In this document: one piece after another, positions 10,305 through 21,520 of the stretch
Layout: every line of letters begins with the position of its first letter
Position numbering within the stretch: position 1 is the first letter of the stretch
Assembly (NCBI RefSeq): GCF_030272615.1
Contig: NC_081409.1
Span: forward strand, 532,374,291-532,438,290
Direction of reading: 5' to 3'
Origin: Cryptomeria japonica
Taxonomy: Eukaryota > Streptophyta > Pinopsida > Cupressales > Cupressaceae
DNA: 64,000 nt
Translations under genes and position numbers: made by a program
Notes under the pieces: generated by a model
Databases searched by the model: none
What the model saw: the letters and a program-made list of their open reading frames with translations, nothing else
What the model was told of the DNA's origin: nothing

Positions 10305-10931
10305 GTGAAAGGAACAGAGGTGAGGATAAACAAAGAACCAAGATCTCCCCACCTCATAGAAGAAGTTGATCCTGATGAAATGACTTGTTTTTGCCACTCA
10401 GATATGGAAAAGTTTCAGGTAAGTATTTCTAAACCTTTAAAAGTTGATAAAATTATAGAAATGGTTAAACAAAATGAAAATTTAATTTGGAAATTGTAAT
10501 TTGATGGTGCCTATAGTAAGGATGGAAATGGAGCAGGAGTTGTACTTATTTCACCTAATGGAAAATATTTTAAATACTCTTTCTTGTTAGATTTTGAGTG
10601 TACTAATAATATTTCTCAATATGAGGCCCTTTTATTAGGAATTAAAATAGCAAATAAACATGGCATTAAGTTACTAATAGTTTATGGTGATTTAGAATTA
10701 GCTATTTCACAAATTAGAGGCAAATTTGATACAAAAAATGCAAAATTAAGAAGCAAAAGGAACGAGGTTTGGGATTACATTAAAATTTTTTATGCTTTCT
10801 CCATAAATTGTATTGAAAGGGCCAATAACATTTTGGTAGACTTAATGGCTAACCTGGTGATCAAATATAATGATATCCCTTTTGATGATATTACCCAAGT
10901 AGAAATCAAGACCAGACTGTCAGTCCTTTAA
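10305..10931 (+). pseudogene. T2 archaeal-type RNase H domain, upstream of RT
   Basis: After a short linker (10,305-10,498) an in-frame TAA stands where this family has Tyr (WKL-stop-FDG), a TAT/TAC to TAA change. The domain then reads FDGAYSKDGNGAG (first catalytic Asp), ISQYEALLLGIKIA (catalytic Glu), YGDLELAISQIRG (second Asp) and NNILVDLMANL (C-terminal Asp). These are the marks of the additional archaeal-type RNase H of Tat-like elements, which removes RNA from the RNA:DNA hybrid. In T3, as usual for Tat, this domain follows the gypsy RNase H; here it precedes the RT by about 270 nt. The 10,932-11,201 linker is recognisable but carries stops. Confidence 0.8.
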
Positions 10932-11201
10932 CAATATAAAGAGTTGGCAAGTATTTGATGATGACACAGATTTGCTAAAGTTTTTGTTTTGTGAGAATCA
11001 ATATGAGCACTAGCAGATTGATTGGAATGGACTTGTGGAGGACAAGGATGGTAAGGGGACTGTACTTGGGTAGGAGGTGTTGCAGCTGAAAACAAATAAA
11101 ATCCCAAAAGGACTGATAGAGCTTGAAAGAATGTTTGAAGATAAAGATATAGCAAGTTTCAGACCTAATCCAGGAGGATGTGAGGATGTTGAAAAATAAA
11201 C

Positions 11202-12100
11202 TTGGGAAGTAAAAGCAATCCAAGAGAATTATATATTGGAAAAAGGCTCACACCAAAAATTAGAACAGTATTGATTAATCTGCTAAGGAAGTACGTGTAT
11301 GTCTTCGCTTGGTCATATGATGACCTTAAGGCATACAAGGAAGACTTGTTCCAGCATGAGATACCCTTGAAGCCTGATTCAAAGCCTTTCAGACATAAGC
11401 AAAGGCCAATGAAGCCTACTTTGGCTCCCAAGATGAAAGAAGAGCTAATGAAAATGAGAAATGCTGGTATTATTGAGCCCATAAGGCACTCAACATGGGT
11501 GTCCAATTTATTCCCAGTCAGAAAAAAGAATGGTGATATCAGATTGTGTGTGGACTTTAGGAATTTAAATGTTTCATCTTTAAAAGATAATTATGCTTTG
11601 CCTAACATGGAGGCACAGAAAGTCACTAGAAATGAATTGTTATCTATGATGGATGGCTTCTCAGGCTATAATCAAGTGAAAGTTAGGGAAGCAGAAAAGT
11701 TCAAAACTGCTTTGAACACACCTTGGGGCACCTATGTTTATGCTAGAATGCCTTTTGGACTAACAAATGTAGGAGCCACATTCCAGAGGGCTATGGATAG
11801 CCTTTGAGGGGCTGATTGATTATATCTTTGCAGTTTACCAGGATGATATGACTGCTTATTCTAAAAAAGCAGAAGGCCATTGTTATGACTTAGAAAAAAT
11901 CTTTATTAGAGCATTAGAATATGACATATCTTTAAATCCCAAAAAGTGTCATTTTGGAGTTACTGAAGGGAAATTGTTAGGTCATATTGTTTCAAAAGAA
12001 GGTGTGAGAATCGATCCAGAAAGGATTGCTGCTATTGATAAGATTCAAATCCCTAAAACAGTTAAGGCAATTCAATATTTTTTTGGTCAAATTAACTTTG
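11202..12100 (+). pseudogene. T2 reverse transcriptase
   Basis: The first half (11,202-11,807) reads FAWSYDDLKAY, KPFRHKQRPMKP, GIIEPIRHSTWVSNLFPVRKKNG, CVDFRNLN, MDGFSGYNQV and MPFGLTNVGATFQRAM. A deletion of about 2 nt near 11,800 moves the frame, and the palm resumes with AVYQDDMTAYSKKA; the catalytic YQDD box is at 11,836-11,847. KKCHFGVTEGKLLGHIVSKEGV follows. YQDD instead of YVDD or YLDD appears to be a feature of this family rather than damage. RT would synthesise element cDNA. The YEDLK-type prefix and YQDD box separate it from T1 and T3. Confidence 0.9.
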
Positions 12101-12560
12101 TAATAATATTTGTTTCAAACTTCTCTGAAATTGTAAAACCTATTGGTAAAATGTTGAAAAAGGGTGCTGAAATAAAGTGGACTAATGAAGCTCTTGAAGC
12201 TTTTGTAAACATCAAAAGAGCCATCAAGGAAGCCCCTGTATTAAAGTCCCCTAATTTCTCCAAACATTTCCAAGTGTTTTCATTTGCTTCATTCCATACT
12301 ATTTCTATTGTCATGTTACAAAAGAATGATGAGGGCCACGAACAGCCAATGAAAATCTTTTGCAAAACATTGCAAGCATTTGAGTTGAACTACAATTTAA
12401 ATGAAAAATAGGCTTATGCTCTTGTGAAAGCTGCAAAAGCTTTCAGACCCTACCTGGTTGGTGCCACAATTATTGCATATGTACCAAATGCTGCTGTTAA
12501 AGACATCTTTAGACAATCAGAGACTACTAGAAGGAGATGCAAATGGATAAACCAGATCTA
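12101..12560 (+). pseudogene. T2 gypsy-type RNase H, degenerate
   Basis: Following the RT connection (KWTNEALEAFVNIKRAI), the region FQVFSFASFHTISIVMLQKND corresponds to the start of the gypsy RNase H. The first catalytic Asp (normally in a TDAS-like box) is absent, reading FSFAS. LNYNLNEK is followed by a TAG at 12,409-12,411 (probable CAG to TAG) and AYALVKAAKAFRPYL. Established: in Tat elements the original RNase H is often eroded while the added archaeal-type copy stays active. That matches the intact D-E-D set at 10,500-10,930. Confidence 0.75.
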
Positions 12561-13960
12561 AGAATTCAATATTGATATACAGATCACAAAGTTGGTGAGG
12601 GGTCAGGGTTTAGAAAAATTGATGGCAGAATCCAATCTTGAAGAAACACATGTAAATAAAATAGAGTTGGAAGATGCACAAATGAGCATTGAGAGGTGCC
12701 CTTGGTACACAAATATTGTTTATTACTTGAAATACATGAAGTGTCCTGTAGTTTAAATGATAGTCAGAGGATAACTTTAAAGCTTCAAACATATAGGTAT
12801 GTGTTACTTAATGGATATTTATACTGGAAAAATAGAGATAGTATTCTCTTATTGTGTCTAGATGAGTGTCAAGCATCCACTATTTTAAAAGACTTACATG
12901 AAGGTGTATGTGGAGGCCACTTCTCAACCAAAGCCACTTCTCATAAAATTCTTAGTGCCGGTGATTAATGACCACAAGTTTTCAAGGATTGCCATGCTTA
13001 TATCAGAAAATGTGAAGCATGTCAAAAAAATTTCAGGGAAGCTTAAGTATAATGGAGCTATTCCTCTCAAACCCATGCATACAAAAGAACCATTCCAGAT
13101 GTGGGGTATTGACTTCATAGGGGAAATAGAAAACAAATCTAGTGGTGGGCATAAATGGATTTTGGTGGCTACTGATTATTGTACTAAGTGGGTTGAAGCC
13201 ATTACCATAAGACATGCTACAAGGAAAGTGGTGAAAAAGTTTCTCTTGGAAAACATTATGACCAGATTTGGAGTACCTTGGAAGATTGTGGTAGACAATG
13301 GGATGTGTTTCAGATCCAAGGATTTCTCTGATTTCTGTGAAAATTATGGCATCACTATGTCTTATTCATCACCTTACCATCCCCAAGGAAATGGACAAGA
13401 AAAATCAAGCAATAAGAACTTGTTGAAGATTATTAAAAGGATGTTGGGTGAAAATAAAAGAGCTTGGGATTCAAAATTGATCTTAGCATTATGGGTTGAC
13501 AGGGTGAGAGTCAAGAAGTCCACATGATTTGCTCCATATGAGCTTCTATATGGAAAAGAATCAAGATTACCCTTGAATAATTTGCTTCCAGTTTATAAAT
13601 TTTTTACAGAGGAGTGTTTAGAAGAAGTAAACTTCATGGGGGATAGGTTGATGGCATTGGCTGAGTTGGCTGAGTATAAAAAGAGGCTTAGGAAAGAAAC
13701 ATTAAGATGCAACAAATGGTCAAGGCTTTACATGACAAAAAGGCTTGTGACAAAACATTTGAAGAAGGAGAATGGGTATTTAAATGGAATGCCAGGGACC
13801 AAGACAAAGGAAAACATGTTAAATTTTATGCACTTTGGCTAGGACCCTATATCATCTTGGAAAAAAGTGGAGAAAATTCATATTACTTGTAGGATACTGA
13901 TGGCAAAATGTTGGAATTTCTAGTCCATGCTCAATACCTTAAGCATTTCTTCTCTTGATA
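12561..13960 (+). pseudogene. T2 integrase
   Basis: The zinc-binding N-terminus is split over two frames: LHEGVCGGHFS near 12,895-12,930, then KCEACQ near 13,008-13,025 behind a stop. The catalytic core (12,898-13,527 frame) shows WGIDFIGEI (Asp 1), TDYCTKWVEA, VVDNGMCFRSKDF (Asp 2) and SSPYHPQGNGQEKSSNKNL. The catalytic Glu position after NGQ now reads Lys (EKSSN where AES/AEST is usual), so catalysis would be lost. A TGA at 13,525-13,527 and a later frameshift precede the C-terminal part (APYELLYGKESRLPL, and a GPYIILE module near 13,845). Integrase would insert the cDNA into chromosomes. Confidence 0.85.
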
Positions 13961-14560
13961 ATCAGGGAGCATTTCTTGTATCATAGTAATATAGTTTTCC
14001 TTTTGTTTTCTATTATGTGTTTTCAATTTTCTATTTTGGTCTACTTTCTAGAGATAGCTAAGATCTTGTTATGTCCTTAGAGAGAATATACATCACCACA
14101 TAGAGCCACTGTCAGCACATATTTTTACAAAATATTTTTGTGCTATATAGGGATGCTTTTGCGTCTAGTTCCATTATAAGAGAATTTATTTCTAGGTTAT
14201 ATGTGTAGGAGTTATGTTGTAGTGTCTTCATAAAAGGGCATCACTTGGGCATATTCAAGGGAAGTGTTGAGTGAAATGGCATTCTGATAATCCTCATCTT
14301 CACAATTAATCTCATTGCAAGAGCACTTTTTGAAAGGTCAGCATAGAGAAAGATTGAGAGCATGTTCAGAGATGTAAATGGTGTGGGATGAATCTTTTAG
14401 TATGGTTATTAAAAGCTGCATCCATGAAGAAAGGCTTCTTTTGTAAAAAGTGCAAAAAAATTTCTTATTGGCATAAGTTACCTCGATGAGATCACACAAG
14501 GAGAAAGGAGTATGTTGATTGGAGTAACTCATGCCAACGGTGTTTCCTAAAGAAAGAGTG
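13961..14560 (+). other. T2 tail after integrase, no gene seen
   Basis: A 0.6 kb AT-rich stretch between the end of integrase and the T3 target site. All three + frames are broken by stops and I see no domain or strong repeat. It joins to 29,434 when T3 is removed. Confidence 0.6.
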
Positions 14561-14565
14561 GTAGG
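14561..14565. repeat. T3 target site duplication, left copy
   Basis: GTAGG directly before the TGTAGA start of the T3 LTR; the identical GTAGG follows the other LTR at 29,434-29,438. This proves that the two LTRs belong to one insertion. Confidence 0.95.
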
Positions 14566-16055
14566 TGTAGATAGAATTTGGAATTCATCAAAGTAAATAG
14601 AAATTAGACTAGCTCAATCACAAAAACTAGATTGCAATGATAAGAAATCCTAAAAACATTCAATAGAGATATGAAGACAAGATAATCAAACCAAATGCAA
14701 ACCATTACAAATGCGAATATCTCCTCCATAATTCTCCATTGTCCTTCTTTCTCCTTCAAATTACTTTGTTTGTGGATCTCACTTACAAATGCAAAGGCAT
14801 AGTATGAAAGCAAGATTGACAAGATGAAATGGCAGCGTAAGGATACTAGAAGCGTGATTGATCCTCTGAAAATGTGATTCAATCCCTCTAAAAATGTGAT
14901 TAATTCCCTCTGAAAATGTGATTAGATCCATTGATTGAAGAAAATCATCCAATTTATAGACAAATTGGAGAGATGACAAGATTAGCATGAAGAGATTTGA
15001 AAGGAAATTTCAAATCAAGAATGACAAATATGACAAATTATGACAAAATTGACATTTTCTATTGAAGATTGATTGATTGACAAATTATGACAAAAATTGA
15101 CATGCAAGATTGATTGATTGACAAATTATGACAAAATTGACAAAATTGACATGCAATTCCCATGAAATTAGGGGAAATATTAGAAAAATAGGAGAAATAG
15201 AAAATTAGGTTAGAAATGATGAATTGGAAATTAGGAAAATAGAAATTGATGAAATTAGAAAATTAGGTAAATTAATTAATAATTTTTCATTCATTAATTA
15301 ATTCACAAAAAGAGGGGGAATTAATTAGCCAATTAAATAAATATTTAAATTGTGACAAGAAGACTTAGGATAAATTAATAAATTATTTAACCTAGAGGGA
15401 AAATTTCAAACAAGATGAACAAATCATAAAACCCTAGAAGATGAATTAAAAATGCAAGGATGATGATTAGGTCTTGACAAAAGATAATTGATGTAGGGTC
15501 GATTTGATCATGATTTTGATTGACAAAGGACCAATGCTAATAAATGATTGAGATTGATTGATAAATTGAACAAGATTGATAAAGAGATCAAATTGATAGG
15601 CACCAATTGACGAGGAACAATGACTAATTGATCCAAACTGACACGATTGAAAAGGACAACGATTGATGATGAATCGATTGCAAAATGACAAGATTGACCA
15701 GGACAAGGATCAATGATGAATCGATCGCAAGGTGACAAGATTGACAAGAGGACAAAACCCTAATTCTATCATCGATTAGGATTGACGATGTCTAAAATGA
15801 TGATAAATGAGCACGCACCATGATGTGACAAGATAAGATCGACCAAAATCATGACTGAAGATTGCTATCGACAAGACCTAATTTGAAAGTGAGAAAAATG
15901 AGGAATGCAGAAGAAGGACTTGATGCTCGCAAATGATAAAGACCAAGTGCACAACAAAGAAGAAATGTTAATGCAATGCAAGAACCCTAAAATAAGGCAA
16001 TGCGCAAATATTAAAGTATGACTCCACAAGCGTTGACCATTTTTAGATGTCTACA
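14566..16055 (-). repeat. T3 3' LTR
   Basis: 1,490 bp, bounded by the perfect inverted hexamers TGTAGA and TCTACA. On the minus strand it starts right after the polypurine tract. It contains a block of ATTATGACAAAATTGACA repeats (about 15,010-15,150) and a block of CGATTGAC/GATCGA-type words (15,480-15,760). A TATA box lies at 14,952-14,959. Nearly identical to 27,944-29,433 and related to 61,443-63,068. Confidence 0.95.
14952..14959 (-). promoter_or_regulatory. T3 3' LTR TATA box
   Basis: CTATAAAT on the minus strand in the context AATTTGTCTATAAATTGG; the same box is in the 5' LTR (28,331-28,338) and in T9 (62,717-62,724). Confidence 0.7.
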
Positions 16056-16070
16056 TTTTGCCCCTCTTTG
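16056..16070 (-). other. T3 polypurine tract
   Basis: CAAAGAGGGGCAAAA on the minus strand immediately upstream of the 3' LTR start TGTAGACATC. It is the primer for second-strand synthesis and confirms the minus orientation. Confidence 0.9.
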
Positions 16071-17794
16071 AGACAATGCGATTCTAAGCATTGTTTCAAA
16101 GAAATGAAAATGCCCCAGAGAGTAACAATGACATATGCATGCCCCCTCGATGAATTGGCTGAAAAAATCCAGAAAAGAGGCCAAGTGATCGATAAGAATG
16201 ACAGAAGATGATAGGTTCGAATGGACTACCAAGACTGACGAAAGAAATGTTAGTAAGAAGAAATTAGATAGAGGACAATTAGAGATGAAGGAAAACTTGC
16301 TTTCACAAATGCACATAAGTAGGTGAGAACCTTTATTTATTGTAGCAAAGCAGATGTAGAGCATCATGGCATTGAAGGCCAGAGCTGGAACGCAACCCCT
16401 TTTGCAAAAGATAGACACATCGCAAACAAGGAATGAGTGAAGCATCCTAGGGTGCATACATCAAGGATAGAGGTCTATGCGGCGTTCACAAAGTGAATGT
16501 ACTTATCACAAACACCCAATGATATAGTTGCCCCAGTTTGTGACAAACATTCCACAAACAACAAACACAACAACAAAAAAAGGAAAGGGACCATGAACCA
16601 TCCCAGTCACTCTAAATCACTAAGTGACATCATCGAGCAACATAGGAACATGATCAAAGCCAAAGATAAATTAGTAAAAAGATAAGATGCACAAATTTGA
16701 TCAAGTCAAACAAACATTATAATTTTCATTGTCAAAAGTGGAACACAAGAATAATCATGTTGTTTGGTTCCAGGGAATGCGGTACCTCATCTAAGATAGG
16801 ACACAGTCTAGTTTCAAGTATACCACACCCTGTATAAGACCCATGATAATAATGACAAGGACAAATGATATTGATGTTGATTGATTGATATGACAATTTT
16901 GATCAGTTTGAATGCCTGGTTTGATTGAAAAGTTCATCTATTAATGCATGATTTCATTAAAGCACAATGTTTGATTGATTGTCGTTGGATGTATGCTCAA
17001 GGATCTGTCTATGCACAAAGGCATCCATTTATTGACAAAATGCAAAAATACCAAAGGAATTGTTTTTGGATTTTGATGTTTTGGAATTTTTTTATTTTTT
17101 TTTGTTCGTTTTTCAAGACTTTATTTGACTTTTTAGGGATTTTTTCAGGACATTATCTGATTTTTAGTTATTTTTTCAGGATATTATTCAATTTTTTTGA
17201 TTATTTCAGGACATTATTTCCATTTTTTTGATTATTTCAGGACATTTTTCAATTTTTATGGATTTTTTTCAGGACATTTTTCAATTTTTTTTTGATTATT
17301 TCAGGACTTTATTTGATTTGAAAGCTCTAGTAATTGATCATGACAAGGGGCGTGCACCCAATGAATAGTTGAAAGACATATACAGTGACCAGGACCGAAA
17401 CATATTCACAAGGACTGGAAACTTGAGTATGCAAGACAATGATGTTGACCAATCACAGGCCTGGAATAGAACATTGGGTCAGGGCAAGCAAGATAAATCT
17501 GCGGGGAGAAAGTATAGCTAGGGGTCATGATAGATGATGGAGCAATAAGCTTTTACACATGGTGCCTATTTGCCAGGTTTTCACCATGGTACTTGCCCAA
17601 AGCGCCTGTTTGCCAGGTTTTCACTAGAGGGCGAATTATTTTTCTTTACTTTTGTTCTTTTCAATTTTTTCACTTTTATCTGATTTTTGAATTTTCCACT
17701 TTTTTTTATTTTTTTTATTTTTTTTGAGCTTTTCGATTTTTTTGTATTTTTTCAGGATCATATTAAAGAACTGCTAACAAAAGAACTATGCCCA
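16071..17794 (-). other. T3 3' non-coding region
   Basis: 1.7 kb between the integrase stop and the polypurine tract. No conserved ORF on either strand; a T-rich tandem array occupies 17,085-17,320 and another T-rich stretch 17,640-17,760. Small ORFs here have no recognisable domain. Confidence 0.65.
17085..17320. repeat. T-rich tandem array with CAGGACATT words
   Basis: Six to eight imperfect units of about 30-40 nt, each a run of T with TGATTATTTCAGGACATTAT or a close variant. On the + strand each unit looks like a polypyrimidine tract followed by CAG/G, the shape of a plant 3' splice site, but this is antisense to T3. Confidence 0.75.
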
Positions 17795-19193
17795 CTACTT
17801 GTGAAGGTGCATGCTATTTACAGGATCTGACAAAGATTCACCTTCTGGGGTTGCAAGCTGATATGCCCCCGAGCCATAGGCTACAGTAACTATGAAAGGC
17901 CCAACCCAATTAGGTTCAAACTTTCCTTTGATGATGTCAGTAGATTGTGCATTCTTCTGGTTTGCCTTTAAGACCAAATCTCCCACTTTGAAGTGTCGCC
18001 CTTTGACCTTCTTATTATAAGAGCGACGGAGACGGTTTTGATATGCCTGCAAATGTGTCAGGGTTGTCTGACGTTTCTCATCTAACATCTCAAGCTGATG
18101 CAACTGAGAGACTCTGTGCGTCTCATCATCAATCAAATTTTGCAGGGAAACATGCAAAGAGGGAATTTCCACTTCCAAGGGTAAAATGGCTTCCGCACCA
18201 TACATCGAGGAATAAGGTGTTGCGCCAGTAGGTGTGCGGATGGAAGTATGATAAGCCCATAGTGTTGGATTTAACTATACATGCCAATCTTGACCAACGT
18301 CATTGACAACCTTTTCAGGATCTTAATGATGGTTTTATTTGATGCTTCAACTTGACCATTACTTTGTGGATAATGAGGACTAGAGAAATGGTGTTGGATG
18401 CGAAACTTTTCACAGAGTTCCTTGACATCTTTATTTTTAAATGGATGGCCATTATCTGTGACAATTGCAAGGGGAACCCCATATCTGCATATGATATAAT
18501 TCAATAGAAACTTTGAAATTTGGACACCAGTGATATAGGTCATGGGGATAGCCTCGATCCATTTTGTAAAATATTCTGTGGCCGTGATGATGAATTTGTC
18601 TCCATTTGCAGATGTCGGGTGAATCTTGCCAACAAGATCCAATCCCCATTGAGAAAAGGGCCACAGAGATATGACAGAGTGAAGTTCTTGGGCTGCGCAT
18701 GAATGTAATTTCCGTGGATTTGGCATTTGTAGCATTTCTTAACAAAATCATGAGCATCCTTTTCCATAGTGGGCCAATAATACCCAACACAAATCAACTT
18801 TTTAGCTAGACTCAGACCATTGAAATGGCCCCCACATATACCATCATGAACCTTGTGTAAAGCTGTTTGTGCCTCATCAGAATCCAAACAACTGAGGAGG
18901 GTGTGGTCAAAGGAATGATGATAAAGGGTGTTTGCGATGATGACATATTTGGCTGTCTGGTGGATGAAGGCTCGACGTTGGTTAGAGGAAAGGTTAGGTG
19001 GTAAGGTTTGGGATTTCAAATATTGATAGATGTCATTGTACCATGGGGAATTAGGACCAACAAGAACACACATCACATCTGTTGTCAGAATTTCAAAAGA
19101 AGGGATAAGCAACTGTTCGACCAAAAATTCACATCTGTCCATAGTGTGAGGCATATTTAACATGGAAGCAATAGTTGCCATAGCATCTGCTGA
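17795..19193 (-). pseudogene. T3 integrase
   Basis: The N-terminal zinc module is in the 19,181-18,540 frame: HKVHDGICGGHF, then CYKCQ (H-H-C-C pattern). The core lies in another frame from about 18,680: WGLDLVGKI (Asp 1), TEYFTKWIEAIP, VTDNGHPFKNKDV (Asp 2), HYPQSNGQVEASNK (Glu). All three catalytic acids are present. A further 1-nt loss near 18,310 and a TAG near 18,275 lead to the C-terminal frame (18,205-17,795) with the GPY/F module EPNWVGPFIVT. Two frameshifts make it non-functional although every motif can be read. It would integrate element cDNA. Confidence 0.9.
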
Positions 19194-20102
19194 CTTGTTT
19201 CAAATTCTTGGAACTTGACTGAAATGGATAGCCGGAAATTTTGTCTTGAAGAAATCCACCATATGCTTGTAGGGAATAAGCTTTTCATCTTTCATTTCAT
19301 AGTCATCATTCACTTGATGGATGACTAACTGGGAATCTCCATAGACTTGCAAATATGTGATGTTCCAGTGGATCACTACTCGGAGTCCTCTAACCAGAGC
19401 TTTGTATTCTGCAATATTATTGGTGCAATGGAAAGTTTTTCTGTAGGATTTGGGAATAACATCACCTTGAGGGGTGACAAACAATATACCTACTCCGGAC
19501 TCGAATTTGGTATGGGATCCATCAAAATATAACTTCCATTCATTAGAAGATGTGAGAGCAAAGACTGATTCATCTAGAAAATCCATCAACATTGGATGAT
19601 CATCATGAATAGGTACCTCTACAAGTTGATCCGCTATGATTTGTCCTTTTATTTCCGTTCTCTTAATGTACTCAATATCAAACTCACTTAGGATCATAAC
19701 CCACTTTGCTAGGCGACTTGTCAAAGCTGCCCTGCTAACCAAGTATTTCAAGGGATCAATTTTTGCAACTAGCAATGTCTGATGATTTAACATATAGTGT
19801 TGAAGCTTCTGTGTTGCAAATACCACTGCTAAACATGCCCGTTCAATAGTTGAATAATTTAGTTCATAGCCCACTAGTGTCCGACTAATATAATAAATAG
19901 CCCATTCTTTGCCTTTCTCATCCTATTGGGCTAAGAGAACTCCCAGTGCCATTTCAGTTGTAGAAATATACAATATGAATGGCTTCCCTTCTATAGGAGG
20001 CATTAGAATAGGTGGTGACAATAGATAATCCTTGAGAGTTTGAAATGCTGATTGACATTGCTCAGTCCATTTAAAAGTGACACCTTTATGCAATAAATGC
20101 TA
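19194..20102 (-). pseudogene. T3 dual RNase H: degenerate gypsy type followed by archaeal type
   Basis: After the stop at about 20,100 the frame continues with the RT-RNase H connection. The gypsy RNase H begins FILYISTTEMALG, where the usual catalytic Asp is missing, and a TAG interrupts it near 19,924. The second domain, in the 19,874-19,200 frame, shows WKLYFDGSHTKFESG (Asp), NNIAEYKALVRGL (Glu), VYGDSQLVIHQV (Asp) and, past a TGA at 19,198-19,200, NKSADAMATIA (final Asp). This is the archaeal-type RNase H acquired by Tat elements, located between RT and integrase. It is the canonical order, unlike T2. Confidence 0.88.
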
Positions 20103-21520
20103 GAAGGGGTGACATTTGTCTGCCAATTGAGCTATAAACCGGTGGATTGACTGTAACTTTCCTTGCAGACTTCTTAGTTGACGGAGATTGGAAGGAGGAG
20201 GCATATCCATTATTGCTTTAACCTTTTCAGGGTCTACTTTGATGCCTCTATGAGAGACAATGTACCCTAATAATTTGCCGACTGTGACACCAAAGACACA
20301 TTTCTTTGGGTTGAGTTTGAGCTTGTAGGTTTCCATTCGATCAAAGATTGGGCCAAGGATGGCTAGATGACTATCTCTTGTGACAGATTTGCATAATAGG
20401 TCGTCAACATAGTCTTCCATCAAAGTATGCATAAGATCATGGAAAATTGTTGTCATAGCTCTTTGATATGTTGCTCCAGCATTTTTAAGACCAAAAGGCA
20501 TCACATTCCAACAGTAGGTACCCCAAGCACATGTGAATGCAGTCTTATGTTGATCTTCAGGAGCAATGCGAATTTGATTATATCAGAAAAACCATCCATC
20601 AATTATAGCATCTCATATCCGGTAGTCATGTCAACTATGATGTCAATATTTGGTAGTGGAAAGTCATCTTTAGGGCATGCTTTATTGAGATCCCTAAAAT
20701 CTGAACAGATTCTGATGCCCCCAGTTACTTTGCTAACCGGTACCAAATTTGAAATCCAGTCTGCATAATCAATGGGTCTGATAAAGCCCACATCTAATAA
20801 TTTTTTTAGTTCTACCTTGACCAAGAGAGCCACCTGGGGATGCATCTTTCTGAGTTTTTGTTTGACGAGCTTGGCATCTAATTTTAATGGCAAGTGATGA
20901 AGGACTAATTCTAGATCAAGGCCGGGCATATCTGCATAGGACCATGCAAAAATGATCTTCTTCTCAAGAAAGAAATTGACAAAATCTATCTTTTCCTGTT
21001 TTGATAGGGAAGCAGCAAAATGAATGACCTTAGGGTTGTCAGGTGTGCCCAAATTTATCTCTTCGGTTATTTCCACAAGCAATATTGATTTATCTTGACT
21101 TGACAAGGGTATGTCCAATCTTCCACCTTTGGGCGCCTCAGAGAGGTTTTCACCCACAGGTACGTCTTTTATTTTTACTTTTTCATGATCAGAGAGTGCC
21201 TTACGGTTTTCACTCAAAGACCTATTCTTTTGATTTTTTACTTTTTCTTTTTCATTTTTATGACTAGAATATGGAGTTGACTCCCCAAAATATGTTGTGG
21301 AATGTAGATCAATAGTAAATCCTACTTTATGATCACCTTGTGGTATGCCTTCTCGGAGTCCAAGAAATTCGGCAATTGCTTCGTTATTTTGGAAACAATC
21401 TAATGTGAGTGGTTCTTGTTGGTCATGTTGGATAAGCTGAGGATAGACAAGGGGCATGTCATCATCAGTTTTAAAGAGAGAGGGCTGAGATGGTAAAGAT
21501 GTAAACATCTGTGGTATCAC
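20100..21520 (-). pseudogene. T3 reverse transcriptase with N-terminal linker
   Basis: The 21,520-20,603 frame holds an acidic linker, EITEEINLGT, FAWSYADMPGLD, then the RT entry blocks (VGFIRPIDYADWISNLVPV, CSDFRDLNKACPKDDFPLPNID). Near 20,584 one G is missing in the codons for the SGY box, shifting the frame. The palm continues in the 20,504-20,100 frame with MPFGLKNAGATYQRAM and the catalytic YVDD at about 20,400-20,411, then KKCVFGVTVGKLLGYIVSHRG. Another frame change near 21,500 separates it from the upstream polyprotein. The sequence is close to the T1 RT, so the two elements are relatives. Confidence 0.92.

Noticed and set aside
11165-11506. Minus-strand ORF of 113 codons overlapping the T2 RT start
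   Set aside because: Shadow of the + strand RT, which carries clear RT motifs.
16497-16685. Lysine-rich + strand ORF of 62 codons
   Set aside because: Short, in the non-coding 3' part of T3, without domain or counterpart.
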